Shown here: piece by piece, positions 8,529-16,005 of the stretch
How positions within the stretch are numbered: position 1 is the stretch's first letter
Layout: every line of letters starts with the position of its first letter
Made by a program: the position numbers and the translations under genes
Assembly (NCBI RefSeq): GCF_023169945.1
Contig: NZ_AP025591.1
Location: forward strand, 310,001-374,000
Reading direction: 5' to 3'
DNA length: 64,000 nucleotides
Source: Anaeromyxobacter oryzae
GTDB taxonomy: Bacteria > Myxococcota > Myxococcia > Myxococcales > Anaeromyxobacteraceae
Notes under the pieces: generated by a model
What the model was told of the DNA's origin: nothing
Databases searched by the model: none
The model's input: the letters and a program-made list of their open reading frames with translations, nothing else

Positions 8529-8927
8529 ATGCCCCGCCTCGCGCCGCTCTTCTTCGCGCCGCTCGTCACCGCGATCGTCCTCGCGGGCTGCGGTTCCACC
8601 GCGCCGTACACGGTCGGTGCGGCTGCGATCAACACCGCGGTCGCCGTGGGCGCCTCCGCCGCGCAGCGCGCCGAGGGCGGGTGCTACGCCATGTGCGCGC
8701 ATGGGACGGTCTGCAACCCACGCAGCGGCCTCTGCGAATCGCGCCAGGCCGGCGAGTACTGCGAGGAGGCGCCGGGTGGCGGGGTGCGCTGCATCCCGGT
8801 CGACGTCCGCGGAATGACGCGCGAGGGTCAGGGCGGCGGGAAGGCTTCCCCGGTCGGCGCGGGCGTGTCGCCGGCCACGGGCTCCACGCCGCCGCCGCCG
8901 AACGAGGCGTCGCCGCGGGCGCCGTAG
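8529..8927 (+). CDS. Small cysteine-rich lipoprotein, function unknown
   Basis: A 132-residue protein with a lipoprotein signal: a hydrophobic segment APLFFAPLVTAIVLAGC with the lipobox LAGC, the acylated Cys being residue 21. A glycine/alanine-rich stretch follows, then six more cysteines between about residues 54 and 87 (CYAMCAHGTVCNPRSGLC, C, C), which could form disulfides. The C-terminus is Pro/Gly/Ser-rich and probably unstructured. The sequence TAATCT ends 7 nt before the ATG and could be a -10 box for a nearly leaderless transcript. It converges with the histidine kinase gene, with 13 bp between the two stops. I do not recognise a family. Confidence 0.7.
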   Translation: MPRLAPLFFAPLVTAIVLAGCGSTAPYTVGAAAINTAVAVGASAAQRAEGGCYAMCAHGTVCNPRSGLCESRQAGEYCEEAPGGGVRCIPVDVRGMTREGQGGGKASPVGAGVSPATGSTPPPPNEASPRAP

Positions 8928-8940
8928 CCCCGCGGCGCTC

Positions 8941-9657
8941 CTATCCGCCGTCCCGCTCCGCGAACGCGATCGCGAACTCGGTCCTCGACCACGGCCGCCG
9001 CGCCGGATCGTCCTCCGGGACGAGCCACAGGCGACCGCCGCTCGCCTCGATGACGCCGCGGGCGATGGCGAGGCCGAGGCCGGTACCGTCGCGCTTCGTC
9101 GTGAACCGCGCCTCGAAGATGCGGGCCCGGAGGTCCTGCGGGACGCCCACGCCGTCGTCCGCCACGCGCACCTGCACCGCGCCGTCGATCCGCGCGACGC
9201 GGAGCTCGATCCGCCCCGGACCGCTCGCGACCGCATCGGCGGCGTTGGCGAGCAGGTTCGTCATCGCGTGCAGCAGCGCGTTCGGCTGCCCCTGCACCTT
9301 CGCGTCCGGGAGCTCCGCCACGATGTCGAACCCGGGCCCGAGCCGCTTCAGCCGGAACCGGAGCAGCTCCGCCGCCCGCCTCACGACGACGATCGGGTCG
9401 AACGGCTGGGGCCGGCCCGCGTCGCGCTCCACGAGCTCCTGCCACGTCGTGAACAGCTCCTCGAGGCGCTGGACCTGCGCGGTGATGAGGTCCCAGTGCT
9501 CGAGCCGCGTCACCTGATCGCCGAGCTCGCGCGCGACGAGGATGAGCCCCGCCTTGATCGCCGTGAGCGGCGTCCGCACCTCGTGGATCAGCCCCGGCGT
9601 GAGCAGGTCTGCTTCCGCGAGCCGGAGGCGCTCCCCGGTCGACGTTCGTTCCCCCAT
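8941..9657 (-). CDS. Soluble sensor histidine kinase without an input domain
   Basis: A 238-residue kinase made only of a dimerisation/phosphoacceptor region and a catalytic ATPase domain. Seen: the H box LIHEVRTPLTAIKAG (phosphorylated His near residue 25), N box HAMTNLLANAADAV, G1 DDGVGVP, F box and G2 GTGLGLAIARG. No transmembrane segment, PAS or GAF domain is visible, so any signal must reach it through a partner protein. The ATG at 9657 is preceded by GGGGGA. No intact response regulator is adjacent, although a decayed one lies at 10284-10415. Confidence 0.88.
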   Translation of the reverse strand: MGERTSTGERLRLAEADLLTPGLIHEVRTPLTAIKAGLILVARELGDQVTRLEHWDLITAQVQRLEELFTTWQELVERDAGRPQPFDPIVVVRRAAELLRFRLKRLGPGFDIVAELPDAKVQGQPNALLHAMTNLLANAADAVASGPGRIELRVARIDGAVQVRVADDGVGVPQDLRARIFEARFTTKRDGTGLGLAIARGVIEASGGRLWLVPEDDPARRPWSRTEFAIAFAERDGG

Positions 9658-9800
9658 CGTGTCCCCCACCTTGCTCTGACGAGCGAGGGCGATGATTGTG
9701 ACGCGGGGCGAAGACGGGGCCGGTTGGGCAGTTGGGATTGTGGGCGAAGGTGCTCGGCTGTGCGCAGCCGAGCGGACGCCGCCGCCCGCGGCGTTCTTCC

Positions 9801-10157
9801 TCACCGGCCGGCGCCGGCGCCCTCGCGATCCGCGCGTGCACGCGAGGCGTCGGACCGGGCGTGCGCCGTGTCCGCCTCGGCGTCGGCGGTGCGCGCCTCC
9901 GTCTCGTGCTCCGCGGCCTCGCGCTCCATGCCGCGGGCGCGCGTCTCCGCGAGCGTCGCCTGGTGCCAGCGCGACACCGCGAAGTACTCGTCCGGCGCAG
10001 CCTGAGCCTCGCGCCGGTTCGCGTCCGCCACCGCCAGCAGCGCCTGGGCGCGCTCGCGAGCGGCCTCCGCCTGCGCGCGCGCAGCTGCGGCCTCCCGGTG
10101 GAGGGCCTCCGCGGTCACCCGCGCGGCCTCGTGCACGTCCGCCCAGCTCTTGGCCAT
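9801..10157 (-). CDS. Hypothetical coiled-coil protein
   Basis: A 118-residue, Ala/Glu/Arg-rich protein that starts MAKSWADVHEAARV and continues in alanine-rich heptad-like patterns (REAAAARAQAEAARERAQALLAV), interrupted by a short segment DEYFAVSRWHQATLAE around residues 60-75. It is predicted helical, with no signal peptide or transmembrane segment. Codon choice matches its neighbours, which supports a real gene. I do not recognise a family. It might be a structural or stress-related protein, but nothing in the sequence shows this. Confidence 0.5.
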   Translation of the reverse strand: MAKSWADVHEAARVTAEALHREAAAARAQAEAARERAQALLAVADANRREAQAAPDEYFAVSRWHQATLAETRARGMEREAAEHETEARTADAEADTAHARSDASRARADREGAGAGR

Positions 10158-10283
10158 GCGATGTGTCTTGGCGGGGGGGCGTCGCCGGCGCAACGCCCGA
10201 TCGTACCCTGCCCGCCGCCGGCCAAGGTCAGCGACCGGGCGCGGCCCTCTCCCCCGGCAGGGCGGCCGCGCGCTCCACGAGGA

Positions 10284-10415
10284 GCCGGCGAGCGCTTCCG
10301 GGTCGGGCGGCTTCGTGAGGTGCAGGTCGAAACCGGCCTCGGCCCCGAGCAGCTCGAGCAGGTCGCGGAGCGTCTCGCGGTCGTCCGGCTGGTCCTCCAC
10401 GACGAGCACGCCCAC
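10284..10415 (-). pseudogene. Response-regulator receiver domain remnant with internal deletion
   Basis: The translated segment begins VGVLVVEDQPDDRETLRDLL, a receiver-domain start with its acidic pocket. It then jumps from ELLGAEA directly to GFDLHLTKPPDPEALAG, the receiver end with the conserved Lys-Pro. The middle of the domain, including the phosphorylated Asp, is missing. After this the frame runs into an inverted repeat (GCGCGGCC at 10239-10246 with its complement at 10264-10271). It sits in the 359-bp gap between the coiled-coil gene and the ABC ATPase gene. I read it as gene decay, not a working protein. Confidence 0.7.
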
Positions 10416-10516
10416 CAGGCAGGCGAGCGAGACCCGGCCGCCCTGGCCGGTCCACGCGCCCACCCGATACCACTCCCCCTTGTCACCCCCTGCGGGTAGT
10501 ATCCGCGGCTTCTCGG

Positions 10517-12043
10517 ATGGCCCCACCCCGGCTAGAGCTCGAGCACGTCACGAAGCGCTTCGCGTCCGTCGTCGCGAACGACGACGTCGCGCTCACGGTG
10601 CAGCCGGGGGAGATCCACGCGGTCCTCGGGGAGAACGGCGCCGGCAAGTCGACGCTGATGAAGATCATCTACGGTGCGCTCCTGCCCGACGCGGGCGAGC
10701 TCCGCTGGAACGGCACACCGGTCGAGATCCGCAGCCCGCACGAGGCGCGGGCGCTGGGCATCGCGATGGTGTTCCAGCATTTCTCGCTGTTCGACACGCT
10801 CACCGTCGCCGAGAACGTCTGGCTCGGGCTGGACCGCAAGGTCACCCTGCGCTCCGTCGCGGAGGGGATCCGCGCGAAGGCCGCCGAGTACGGGCTCGAG
10901 CTCGAGCCCGAAAAGCCCGTCCACGTCCTATCGGTCGGCGAGCGGCAGCGGGTCGAGATCGTCCGCGCGCTGCTCGCGAACCCGCAGCTCCTCATCCTCG
11001 ACGAGCCGACCTCGGTGCTCACGCCCCAGGCCGTCGAGAAGCTGTTCGAGACGCTCCGGAAGCTCGCCGCGACCGGCTGCTCCATCCTCTACATCAGCCA
11101 CAAGCTCGACGAGATCCGCTCGCTCTGCCACCAGTGCACGGTCCTCCGGGGCGGCAAGGTGACCGGGCGCTGCGACCCGACGCTCGAGACCACCGCCAGC
11201 CTGTCGCGCCTCATGATCGGCTCCGACCCGCCCCGGCTGCCGCCGCGCACCGGGACCGCCGGCGACGTCGCGCTCCGCGTGCGGGATCTCACGCTCCCCC
11301 GCTTCGACCGGTTCGCGGTGGCGCTCGAGGGGATCTCCCTCGACGTGCGCGCGGGCGAGATCGTCGGCATCGCCGGCGTGTCGGGGAACGGGCAGCAGGA
11401 GCTGCTCGCGGCGCTCTCGGGCGAGGACCCGCGGGCGGACGCGGGGGCGGTGTCGCTCTTCGGCCGCGGGATCGGTCGGATGGGCGCGGCGCACCGGAGG
11501 CGCCTCGGGCTGCACTTCATCCCGGAGGAGCGCCTCGGTCGCGGCGCGGTGCCGTCGCTCTCGCTCGCGTCGAACCTGCTCCTCACGCGCAAGGAGGCCC
11601 TCCGCGCCCTCGGCTGGATCGACCGGCGCGCGCTGCGGGCGCAGGCGTCGTCGATCATCGGACGGTACCGGGTGAAGTCGTCGGGCCCCGGCGCGGTGGC
11701 GAAGAGCCTCTCGGGCGGCAACCTGCAGAAGTACATCGTCGGCCGCGAGCTCGACGCGCTCCCGAAGGTCCTCCTCGTGGCCCAGCCGACCTGGGGCGTG
11801 GACGTGGGCGCCGCCGCGCAGATCCGCGCCGAGCTCATCGCGCTCCGCGACGCGGGCTGCGCCGTGCTGGTCGTGTCGGAGGAGCTCGAGGAGCTCTTCG
11901 CGATCACCGACCGCCTGCACGTCATCGCGCGGGGGCGGCTCTCGCCGTCGATCCCGACCTCGGAGGCGACGGTGGAGCAGGTGGGCGAGTGGATGAGCGG
12001 GCTGTGGAACGCGCCGGCCGCCGCGGCGGGGGAGGCCCGGTGA
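10517..12043 (+). CDS. ABC transporter ATPase of BMP-type nucleoside/purine importer
   Basis: A 508-residue double ATPase that powers import by the two permeases downstream. The first domain has Walker A GENGAGKST and signature LSVGERQR. The second has a degenerate nucleotide site with LSGGNLQK and VAQPTWGVDVG in place of a Walker B Asp-Glu pair. This asymmetry is usual for the YufO/RbsA-like family. The start is an ATG 20 bp after GTAGTAT, a possible -10 box. The GTG of the next gene overlaps its stop. Together with the BMP lipoprotein and a phosphoribosyltransferase, the substrate is probably a purine nucleoside or base. Confidence 0.92.
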   Translation: MAPPRLELEHVTKRFASVVANDDVALTVQPGEIHAVLGENGAGKSTLMKIIYGALLPDAGELRWNGTPVEIRSPHEARALGIAMVFQHFSLFDTLTVAENVWLGLDRKVTLRSVAEGIRAKAAEYGLELEPEKPVHVLSVGERQRVEIVRALLANPQLLILDEPTSVLTPQAVEKLFETLRKLAATGCSILYISHKLDEIRSLCHQCTVLRGGKVTGRCDPTLETTASLSRLMIGSDPPRLPPRTGTAGDVALRVRDLTLPRFDRFAVALEGISLDVRAGEIVGIAGVSGNGQQELLAALSGEDPRADAGAVSLFGRGIGRMGAAHRRRLGLHFIPEERLGRGAVPSLSLASNLLLTRKEALRALGWIDRRALRAQASSIIGRYRVKSSGPGAVAKSLSGGNLQKYIVGRELDALPKVLLVAQPTWGVDVGAAAQIRAELIALRDAGCAVLVVSEELEELFAITDRLHVIARGRLSPSIPTSEATVEQVGEWMSGLWNAPAAAAGEAR

Positions 12044-13137
12044 TCCGGCTCGAAAGCCGCAGCGCCCCCTCGCTCGCGATGAGCGTCCTCTCCCCGGTGA
12101 TCGCCCTCGGGATCACCGTGGCGGCGGGCGCGATCCTCTTCTCGGCGCTGGGGAAGGATCCGGGCCGGGCGCTCTCCGTCTTCCTGATCGAGCCGTTCAA
12201 CGGCGTCCGGGCGCTCACCGAGCTCGGGCTCAAGGCGACCCCGCTCATCCTCTGCTCGCTCGGGCTCGCGATGTGCTACCGCTCGAACGTCTGGAACATC
12301 GGCGCCGAGGGCCAGTTCCTGCTGGGCGCCATCGGGGCGGGCGGGCTCGCCCTCTGGATCACGAACGCGAACGTGACGCTGTCGCCCTGGGCGTTCTTCC
12401 CGATGCTCGTGCTCGCCGGCGCCGTGGGCGGCGCCGGGTGGGCGGGGATCGTCGCGTGGCTCCGGGATCGCTTCAACGCCAACGAGATCCTCGTGAGCCT
12501 GATGCTGGTCTACGTCGCGAACCTCCTCCTCTCCTGGCTCGTGTTCGGGCCGTGGAAGGACCCGCACGGCTTCAACTTCCCGCAGACGGTGACGTTCTCC
12601 GCCAGCACCGAGCTCCCGCGGATGGTGCGCGGGATGCGGCTCCACTGGGGGTTCGTCGCGGCCCTCGTCGCGGCGGTCGGGGTGTGGCTCTTCATGTTCT
12701 GGACGTACCGCGGGCTGCAGCTGCAGATCGGCGGGCCCGCGCCGGCCGCGGCGCGCTACGCCGGGTTCTCCTCGCGGGCCGCGGTCTGGACCACCCTCCT
12801 CGCCTCCGGCGGCCTCGCCGGCGTGGCGGGAGCGTTCGAGGTGGCCGGGCCCATGGGCCAGCTCACGCCGCACGTCTCGAGCGGCTACGGCTTCACCGCC
12901 ATCATCGTCGCGTTCGTGGGCCGGCTCCACCCGCTCGGCTGCGTCCTCGGCAGCCTGCTCCTCTCCACGTTCCTCATCGGCGGCGAGCTCGCGCAGTCGC
13001 GCGTGGGCCTCCCGTCCGCGCTGGCCGGCGTCTTCCAGGGCATCCTGCTCCTGTCGCTGCTCGCCTGCGACACGCTCATCCACTACCGCGCGCGCTGGAA
13101 GGCCGCGCACGCGGCGCGGGCGGGGGGCGCCGCGTGA
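12040..13137 (+). CDS. ABC transporter permease (BMP-type importer, subunit 1)
   Basis: A 365-residue membrane protein of the BPD-transp-2 type (YufP-like). It has about eight to ten hydrophobic helices and the family marker MCYRSNVWNIGAEGQ (roughly residues 78-92), where NIGAEGQ is the conserved segment. RFNANEILVSLML follows. The GTG start overlaps the ATPase stop (GTGA), and the stop overlaps the next GTG, so the three genes are translationally coupled. The first 20 residues before the first helix are polar, as expected for a cytoplasmic N-terminus. Confidence 0.92.
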   Translation: MIRLESRSAPSLAMSVLSPVIALGITVAAGAILFSALGKDPGRALSVFLIEPFNGVRALTELGLKATPLILCSLGLAMCYRSNVWNIGAEGQFLLGAIGAGGLALWITNANVTLSPWAFFPMLVLAGAVGGAGWAGIVAWLRDRFNANEILVSLMLVYVANLLLSWLVFGPWKDPHGFNFPQTVTFSASTELPRMVRGMRLHWGFVAALVAAVGVWLFMFWTYRGLQLQIGGPAPAAARYAGFSSRAAVWTTLLASGGLAGVAGAFEVAGPMGQLTPHVSSGYGFTAIIVAFVGRLHPLGCVLGSLLLSTFLIGGELAQSRVGLPSALAGVFQGILLLSLLACDTLIHYRARWKAAHAARAGGAA

Positions 13138-14054
13138 ACGCGCTCTCGCTGCTCGTCGCCGCGACCCTGAGCGCCGGGACGCCGCTCGCCCTCGCCGGCC
13201 TCGGCCTGCTCGTGAACGAGCGCGCCGGCGTGCTGAACCTCGGCGCCGAAGGGCTCATGCTGATCGCGGCGGTGGCCGGCTTCGCCACCGCGTTCCACAC
13301 CGGGAGCGAGTGGCTCGCCTTCGCGGCGGGCGCCGGTGCCGGCGCGCTCGTGGCGGCCGTCTTCGGATGGCTCGTCATCTGGCTCAACACGAACCAGTAC
13401 GCCACCGGCCTCGCCGTGAGCCTCTTCGGGTCCGGCTTCTCGGCGTTCGTCGGCATCGATTACGTCGGCAAGCGGCTCGAGGACACGCCGGTGCACGGCG
13501 TCCCGGGGCTGCGCGACGTGCCGGTGCTCGGGCCGGCGCTCTTCCAGCAGCACCCGATGGTGTACGTGGCCATCGCGCTCGCGCTGGCCGTCGCCTGGTT
13601 CTTCTACCGGACGCGCGCCGGCCTCGTGCTCCGCGCCGTGGGCGAGTCCCCGGTGTCGGCCCACGCGCTCGGGTACCCGGTGCGCGGGATCCGGCTCGCG
13701 GCCGTCGTCGCCGGCGGGGCGCTCTGCGGCGTCGCGGGCGCGTACCTCTCCGTCGTCTACACGCCGCTCTGGGTCGAGGGCATGGTGTCCGGCCGCGGCT
13801 GGATCGCGCTCGCGCTCACCGTGTTCGCGACGTGGCGCCCGGCGCGGATCCTCCTCGGCGCGTACCTGTTCGGCGGCGTCACCATGCTCCAGCTGCACCT
13901 CCAGGCGAGCGGCGTCCAGTTCCCGCCGCAGTTCATGAGCATGCTGCCGTACGTCTCGACGGTCGTCGTCCTCGTCCTCATCTCCCGGAACCCGCTCTGG
14001 ATCCGGCTCAACATGCCCGCCTCGCTCGGGAAGCCCTTCTTCCCGGGCGCATGA
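13134..14054 (+). CDS. ABC transporter permease (BMP-type importer, subunit 2)
   Basis: A 306-residue partner permease of the YufQ type. It has the paired marker NERAGVLNLGAEGLML near residues 22-37, the counterpart of NIGAEGQ in the first permease, and about eight to nine hydrophobic helices. The segment NQYATGLAVSLFGSGFSAF corresponds to the coupling region of the family. The GTG start overlaps the upstream stop. The binding-protein gene follows after 55 bp, with its own ribosome binding site (GACAGGAG). Confidence 0.92.
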   Translation: MNALSLLVAATLSAGTPLALAGLGLLVNERAGVLNLGAEGLMLIAAVAGFATAFHTGSEWLAFAAGAGAGALVAAVFGWLVIWLNTNQYATGLAVSLFGSGFSAFVGIDYVGKRLEDTPVHGVPGLRDVPVLGPALFQQHPMVYVAIALALAVAWFFYRTRAGLVLRAVGESPVSAHALGYPVRGIRLAAVVAGGALCGVAGAYLSVVYTPLWVEGMVSGRGWIALALTVFATWRPARILLGAYLFGGVTMLQLHLQASGVQFPPQFMSMLPYVSTVVVLVLISRNPLWIRLNMPASLGKPFFPGA

Positions 14055-14109
14055 CGGGAGCGCTTCACCGCGTCAGCAGCATCGCAGGCCCAACTCGATC
14101 CGACAGGAG

Positions 14110-15258
14110 ATGCCGAAGATGAAGCTCTCGTCACTGAACCGCCTCGCGGCCGGCGCCGCGATCGCGGCCGCGATCCTCGCCGGCTGCAGCTCGAAGAAGG
14201 AGGCGCCCGCCCCCGCCGCGGCCCCGGCGCCCGCCGCCGCGACGAAGCCCGAGCCGCTCAAGGCGGCGTTCGTCTACGTGGGCCCGGTCGGCGACGCCGG
14301 CTACTCCTACGCCCACGACCTCGGCCGCAAGTACGCCGTCGAGAAGCTCGGCGACAAGGTGCAGACGACGTTCGTCGAGAAGGTGGCCGAGGGCCCGGAC
14401 GCCGAGCGCGTCATCCGCGACCTCGTCGCCCAGGGCAACAAGGTCATCTTCGCCACCTCGTTCGGCTTCATGGACGCGATGGTGAAGGTCGCGAAGGACA
14501 ACCCGGACGTCTACTTCGAGCACGCGACCGGCTACAAGACCGCGCCGAACCTCCGCGTCTACGAGGCCAAGTTCTACGAGGGCGCCTACCTCGCCGGCGT
14601 GGTCGCCGGGAAGATGACCAAGACCAACACCCTCGGGTTCGTGGCGTCGTTCCCCATCCCCGAGGTCCTCCGCAACATCAACGCCTACACCCTCGGCGCG
14701 CAGAGCGTGAACCCGAAGGTGAAGACCAAGGTCGTCTGGGTGAACTCCTGGTTCGATCCGCCGAAGGAGACCGAGGCGGCCCAGTCGCTCTTCAACCAGG
14801 GCGCGGACGTCCTCCTCCAGAACACCGACTCGACGGCGGTGCTCCAGGCGGCGGAGCGCGCCGGCAAGTATGCCTTCGGCTGGGACAGCGACATGAGCGC
14901 CTTCGCGCCGAAGGCCCACCTCGGCTCGTGCGCGCTGCACTGGGGCGTCTACTACGAGAAGGCCCTGAACGACGTCCTCGGCAAGACGTGGAAGACCGAG
15001 GAGACGAAGTGGGGCGTGAAGGAGGGCATGACCGACTTCGTGAAGGTCGCCGACTTCGTCCCCGCCGACGTGAAGAAGGCCGTCGAGGACGCGAAGGAGG
15101 GGCTGCGCACCGAGAAGATCGCCGTCTTCAAGGGCCCCCTCGTCGACAGCTCCGGCAAGGAGGTCCTCGCGAAGGACGTCGTCGCCGACGACGCGTGGAA
15201 GGGCGCCGTGAACTTCTACGTGAAGGGCGTCGAGGGCAAGGTCCCGAGCGGCAAGTAG
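14110..15258 (+). CDS. BMP-family substrate-binding lipoprotein
   Basis: A 382-residue periplasmic binding protein, membrane-anchored through the lipobox ILAGC (Cys at residue 26). An Ala/Pro linker follows, then the Bmp domain from about residue 50. Family features are FVYVGPVGDAGYSYAHDLGRK and KFYEGAYLAGVVAGKMTKT. Members of this family bind nucleosides (PnrA, BmpA) or nucleobases. The gene is the last of the transporter set and is followed by a strong hairpin (15271-15308) and then the phosphoribosyltransferase. I infer purine uptake; the exact ligand is not shown. Confidence 0.92.
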   Translation: MPKMKLSSLNRLAAGAAIAAAILAGCSSKKEAPAPAAAPAPAAATKPEPLKAAFVYVGPVGDAGYSYAHDLGRKYAVEKLGDKVQTTFVEKVAEGPDAERVIRDLVAQGNKVIFATSFGFMDAMVKVAKDNPDVYFEHATGYKTAPNLRVYEAKFYEGAYLAGVVAGKMTKTNTLGFVASFPIPEVLRNINAYTLGAQSVNPKVKTKVVWVNSWFDPPKETEAAQSLFNQGADVLLQNTDSTAVLQAAERAGKYAFGWDSDMSAFAPKAHLGSCALHWGVYYEKALNDVLGKTWKTEETKWGVKEGMTDFVKVADFVPADVKKAVEDAKEGLRTEKIAVFKGPLVDSSGKEVLAKDVVADDAWKGAVNFYVKGVEGKVPSGK

Positions 15259-15270
15259 CCCGCGGGCGGC

Positions 15271-15308
15271 CCGGGGCGCGGGGACGGCTCGCCGTCCCCT
15301 CGCCCCGG
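15271..15308 (+). terminator. Strong intergenic hairpin after the BMP lipoprotein gene
   Basis: CCGGGGCG (15271-15278) pairs with CGCCCCGG (15301-15308). Inside, GGGGACGG (15280-15287) pairs with CCGTCCCC (15292-15299) around a CTCG loop. That gives 16 base pairs with a single C/T mismatch. There is no T run after it. It may end some transcripts or protect the 3' end of the abundant binding-protein mRNA, so that the phosphoribosyltransferase is made at a lower level. Confidence 0.7.
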
Positions 15309-15332
15309 TCCACGCGGCGACGAGGAGCCAAC

Positions 15333-15866
15333 ATGACGCGCGATCCCGGATCCCCCTCCGACGGCGGCACGCCGTACAAGGACGAGATCGTCATCTCCTG
15401 GCCGGAGCTGCACCGCGACGCGCGCTACCTGTCGCACGTGCTGCACGAGCTCCGGAGCGAGTGGAAGGGCATCATCGCCATCACCCGCGGCGGCCTCGTC
15501 CCCGCGGCGCTCGTCGCGCGCGAGCTGGACATCCGGCTCATCGACACCGTGTGCGTGGTGAGCTACGGCGGCGAGGACGGCGGGGCGGAGCAGAAGCAGG
15601 GCCAGCTCCGCTGGCTCAAGAAGGTCGAGGGCGACGGCGAGGGCTGGCTCCTCATCGACGACCTCGTCGACACGGGGCGGACCGCGAAGGCGGTGCGGGA
15701 GACGCTCCCGAAGGCGCACTTCGCGACGCTGTACGCGAAGCCGCTCGGGCGGCCGATCGTCGACACCTTCGTGAAGGAGTTCAAGCAGGAGAAGTGGATC
15801 TACTTCCCCTGGGACATCGACTACCAATTCGTCTCGCCGATCAAGAGCCGAGGCGGCGGGCGGTAG
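15333..15866 (+). CDS. gpt: Xanthine/guanine phosphoribosyltransferase (XGPRT)
   Basis: A 177-residue cytosolic enzyme that joins xanthine, guanine or hypoxanthine to PRPP to make the nucleotide. Seen: ITRGGLVPAALVARELDIR near residues 50-68, and the PRPP-binding motif LLIDDLVDTGRTA near residues 106-118. The C-terminal YFPWDIDYQF matches the Gpt family. The ATG is preceded by GAGGAG. Its place directly after the BMP-type transporter suggests that imported purines are trapped as nucleotides. Other phosphoribosyltransferases share the DDLVDTG motif, but the N- and C-terminal parts fit Gpt best. Confidence 0.9.
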   Translation: MTRDPGSPSDGGTPYKDEIVISWPELHRDARYLSHVLHELRSEWKGIIAITRGGLVPAALVARELDIRLIDTVCVVSYGGEDGGAEQKQGQLRWLKKVEGDGEGWLLIDDLVDTGRTAKAVRETLPKAHFATLYAKPLGRPIVDTFVKEFKQEKWIYFPWDIDYQFVSPIKSRGGGR

Positions 15867-15874
15867 CACAAGCG

Positions 15875-15915
15875 GTGCGGGGCGCAGGACGCAGTGTCGC
15901 GTCCTGATGCCGCAC
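15875..15915 (+). terminator. Probable terminator hairpin after gpt
   Basis: CAGGACGC (15885-15892) and GCGTCCTG (15899-15906) form a perfect 8-bp stem with a 6-nt loop. Outside it, GTGCGG (15875-15880) can pair with CCGCAC (15910-15915). No T run follows. It separates the purine operon from the lipid genes. Confidence 0.55.
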
Positions 15916-16005
15916 TGACGTCACCAGCTGAGCCGATCGGGGTAGGCCGGAGCGGGGGCCACGAAGGGCCGCCGCCGATGGCGCGCTCGGGGAGGACGCT
16001 CTTCG

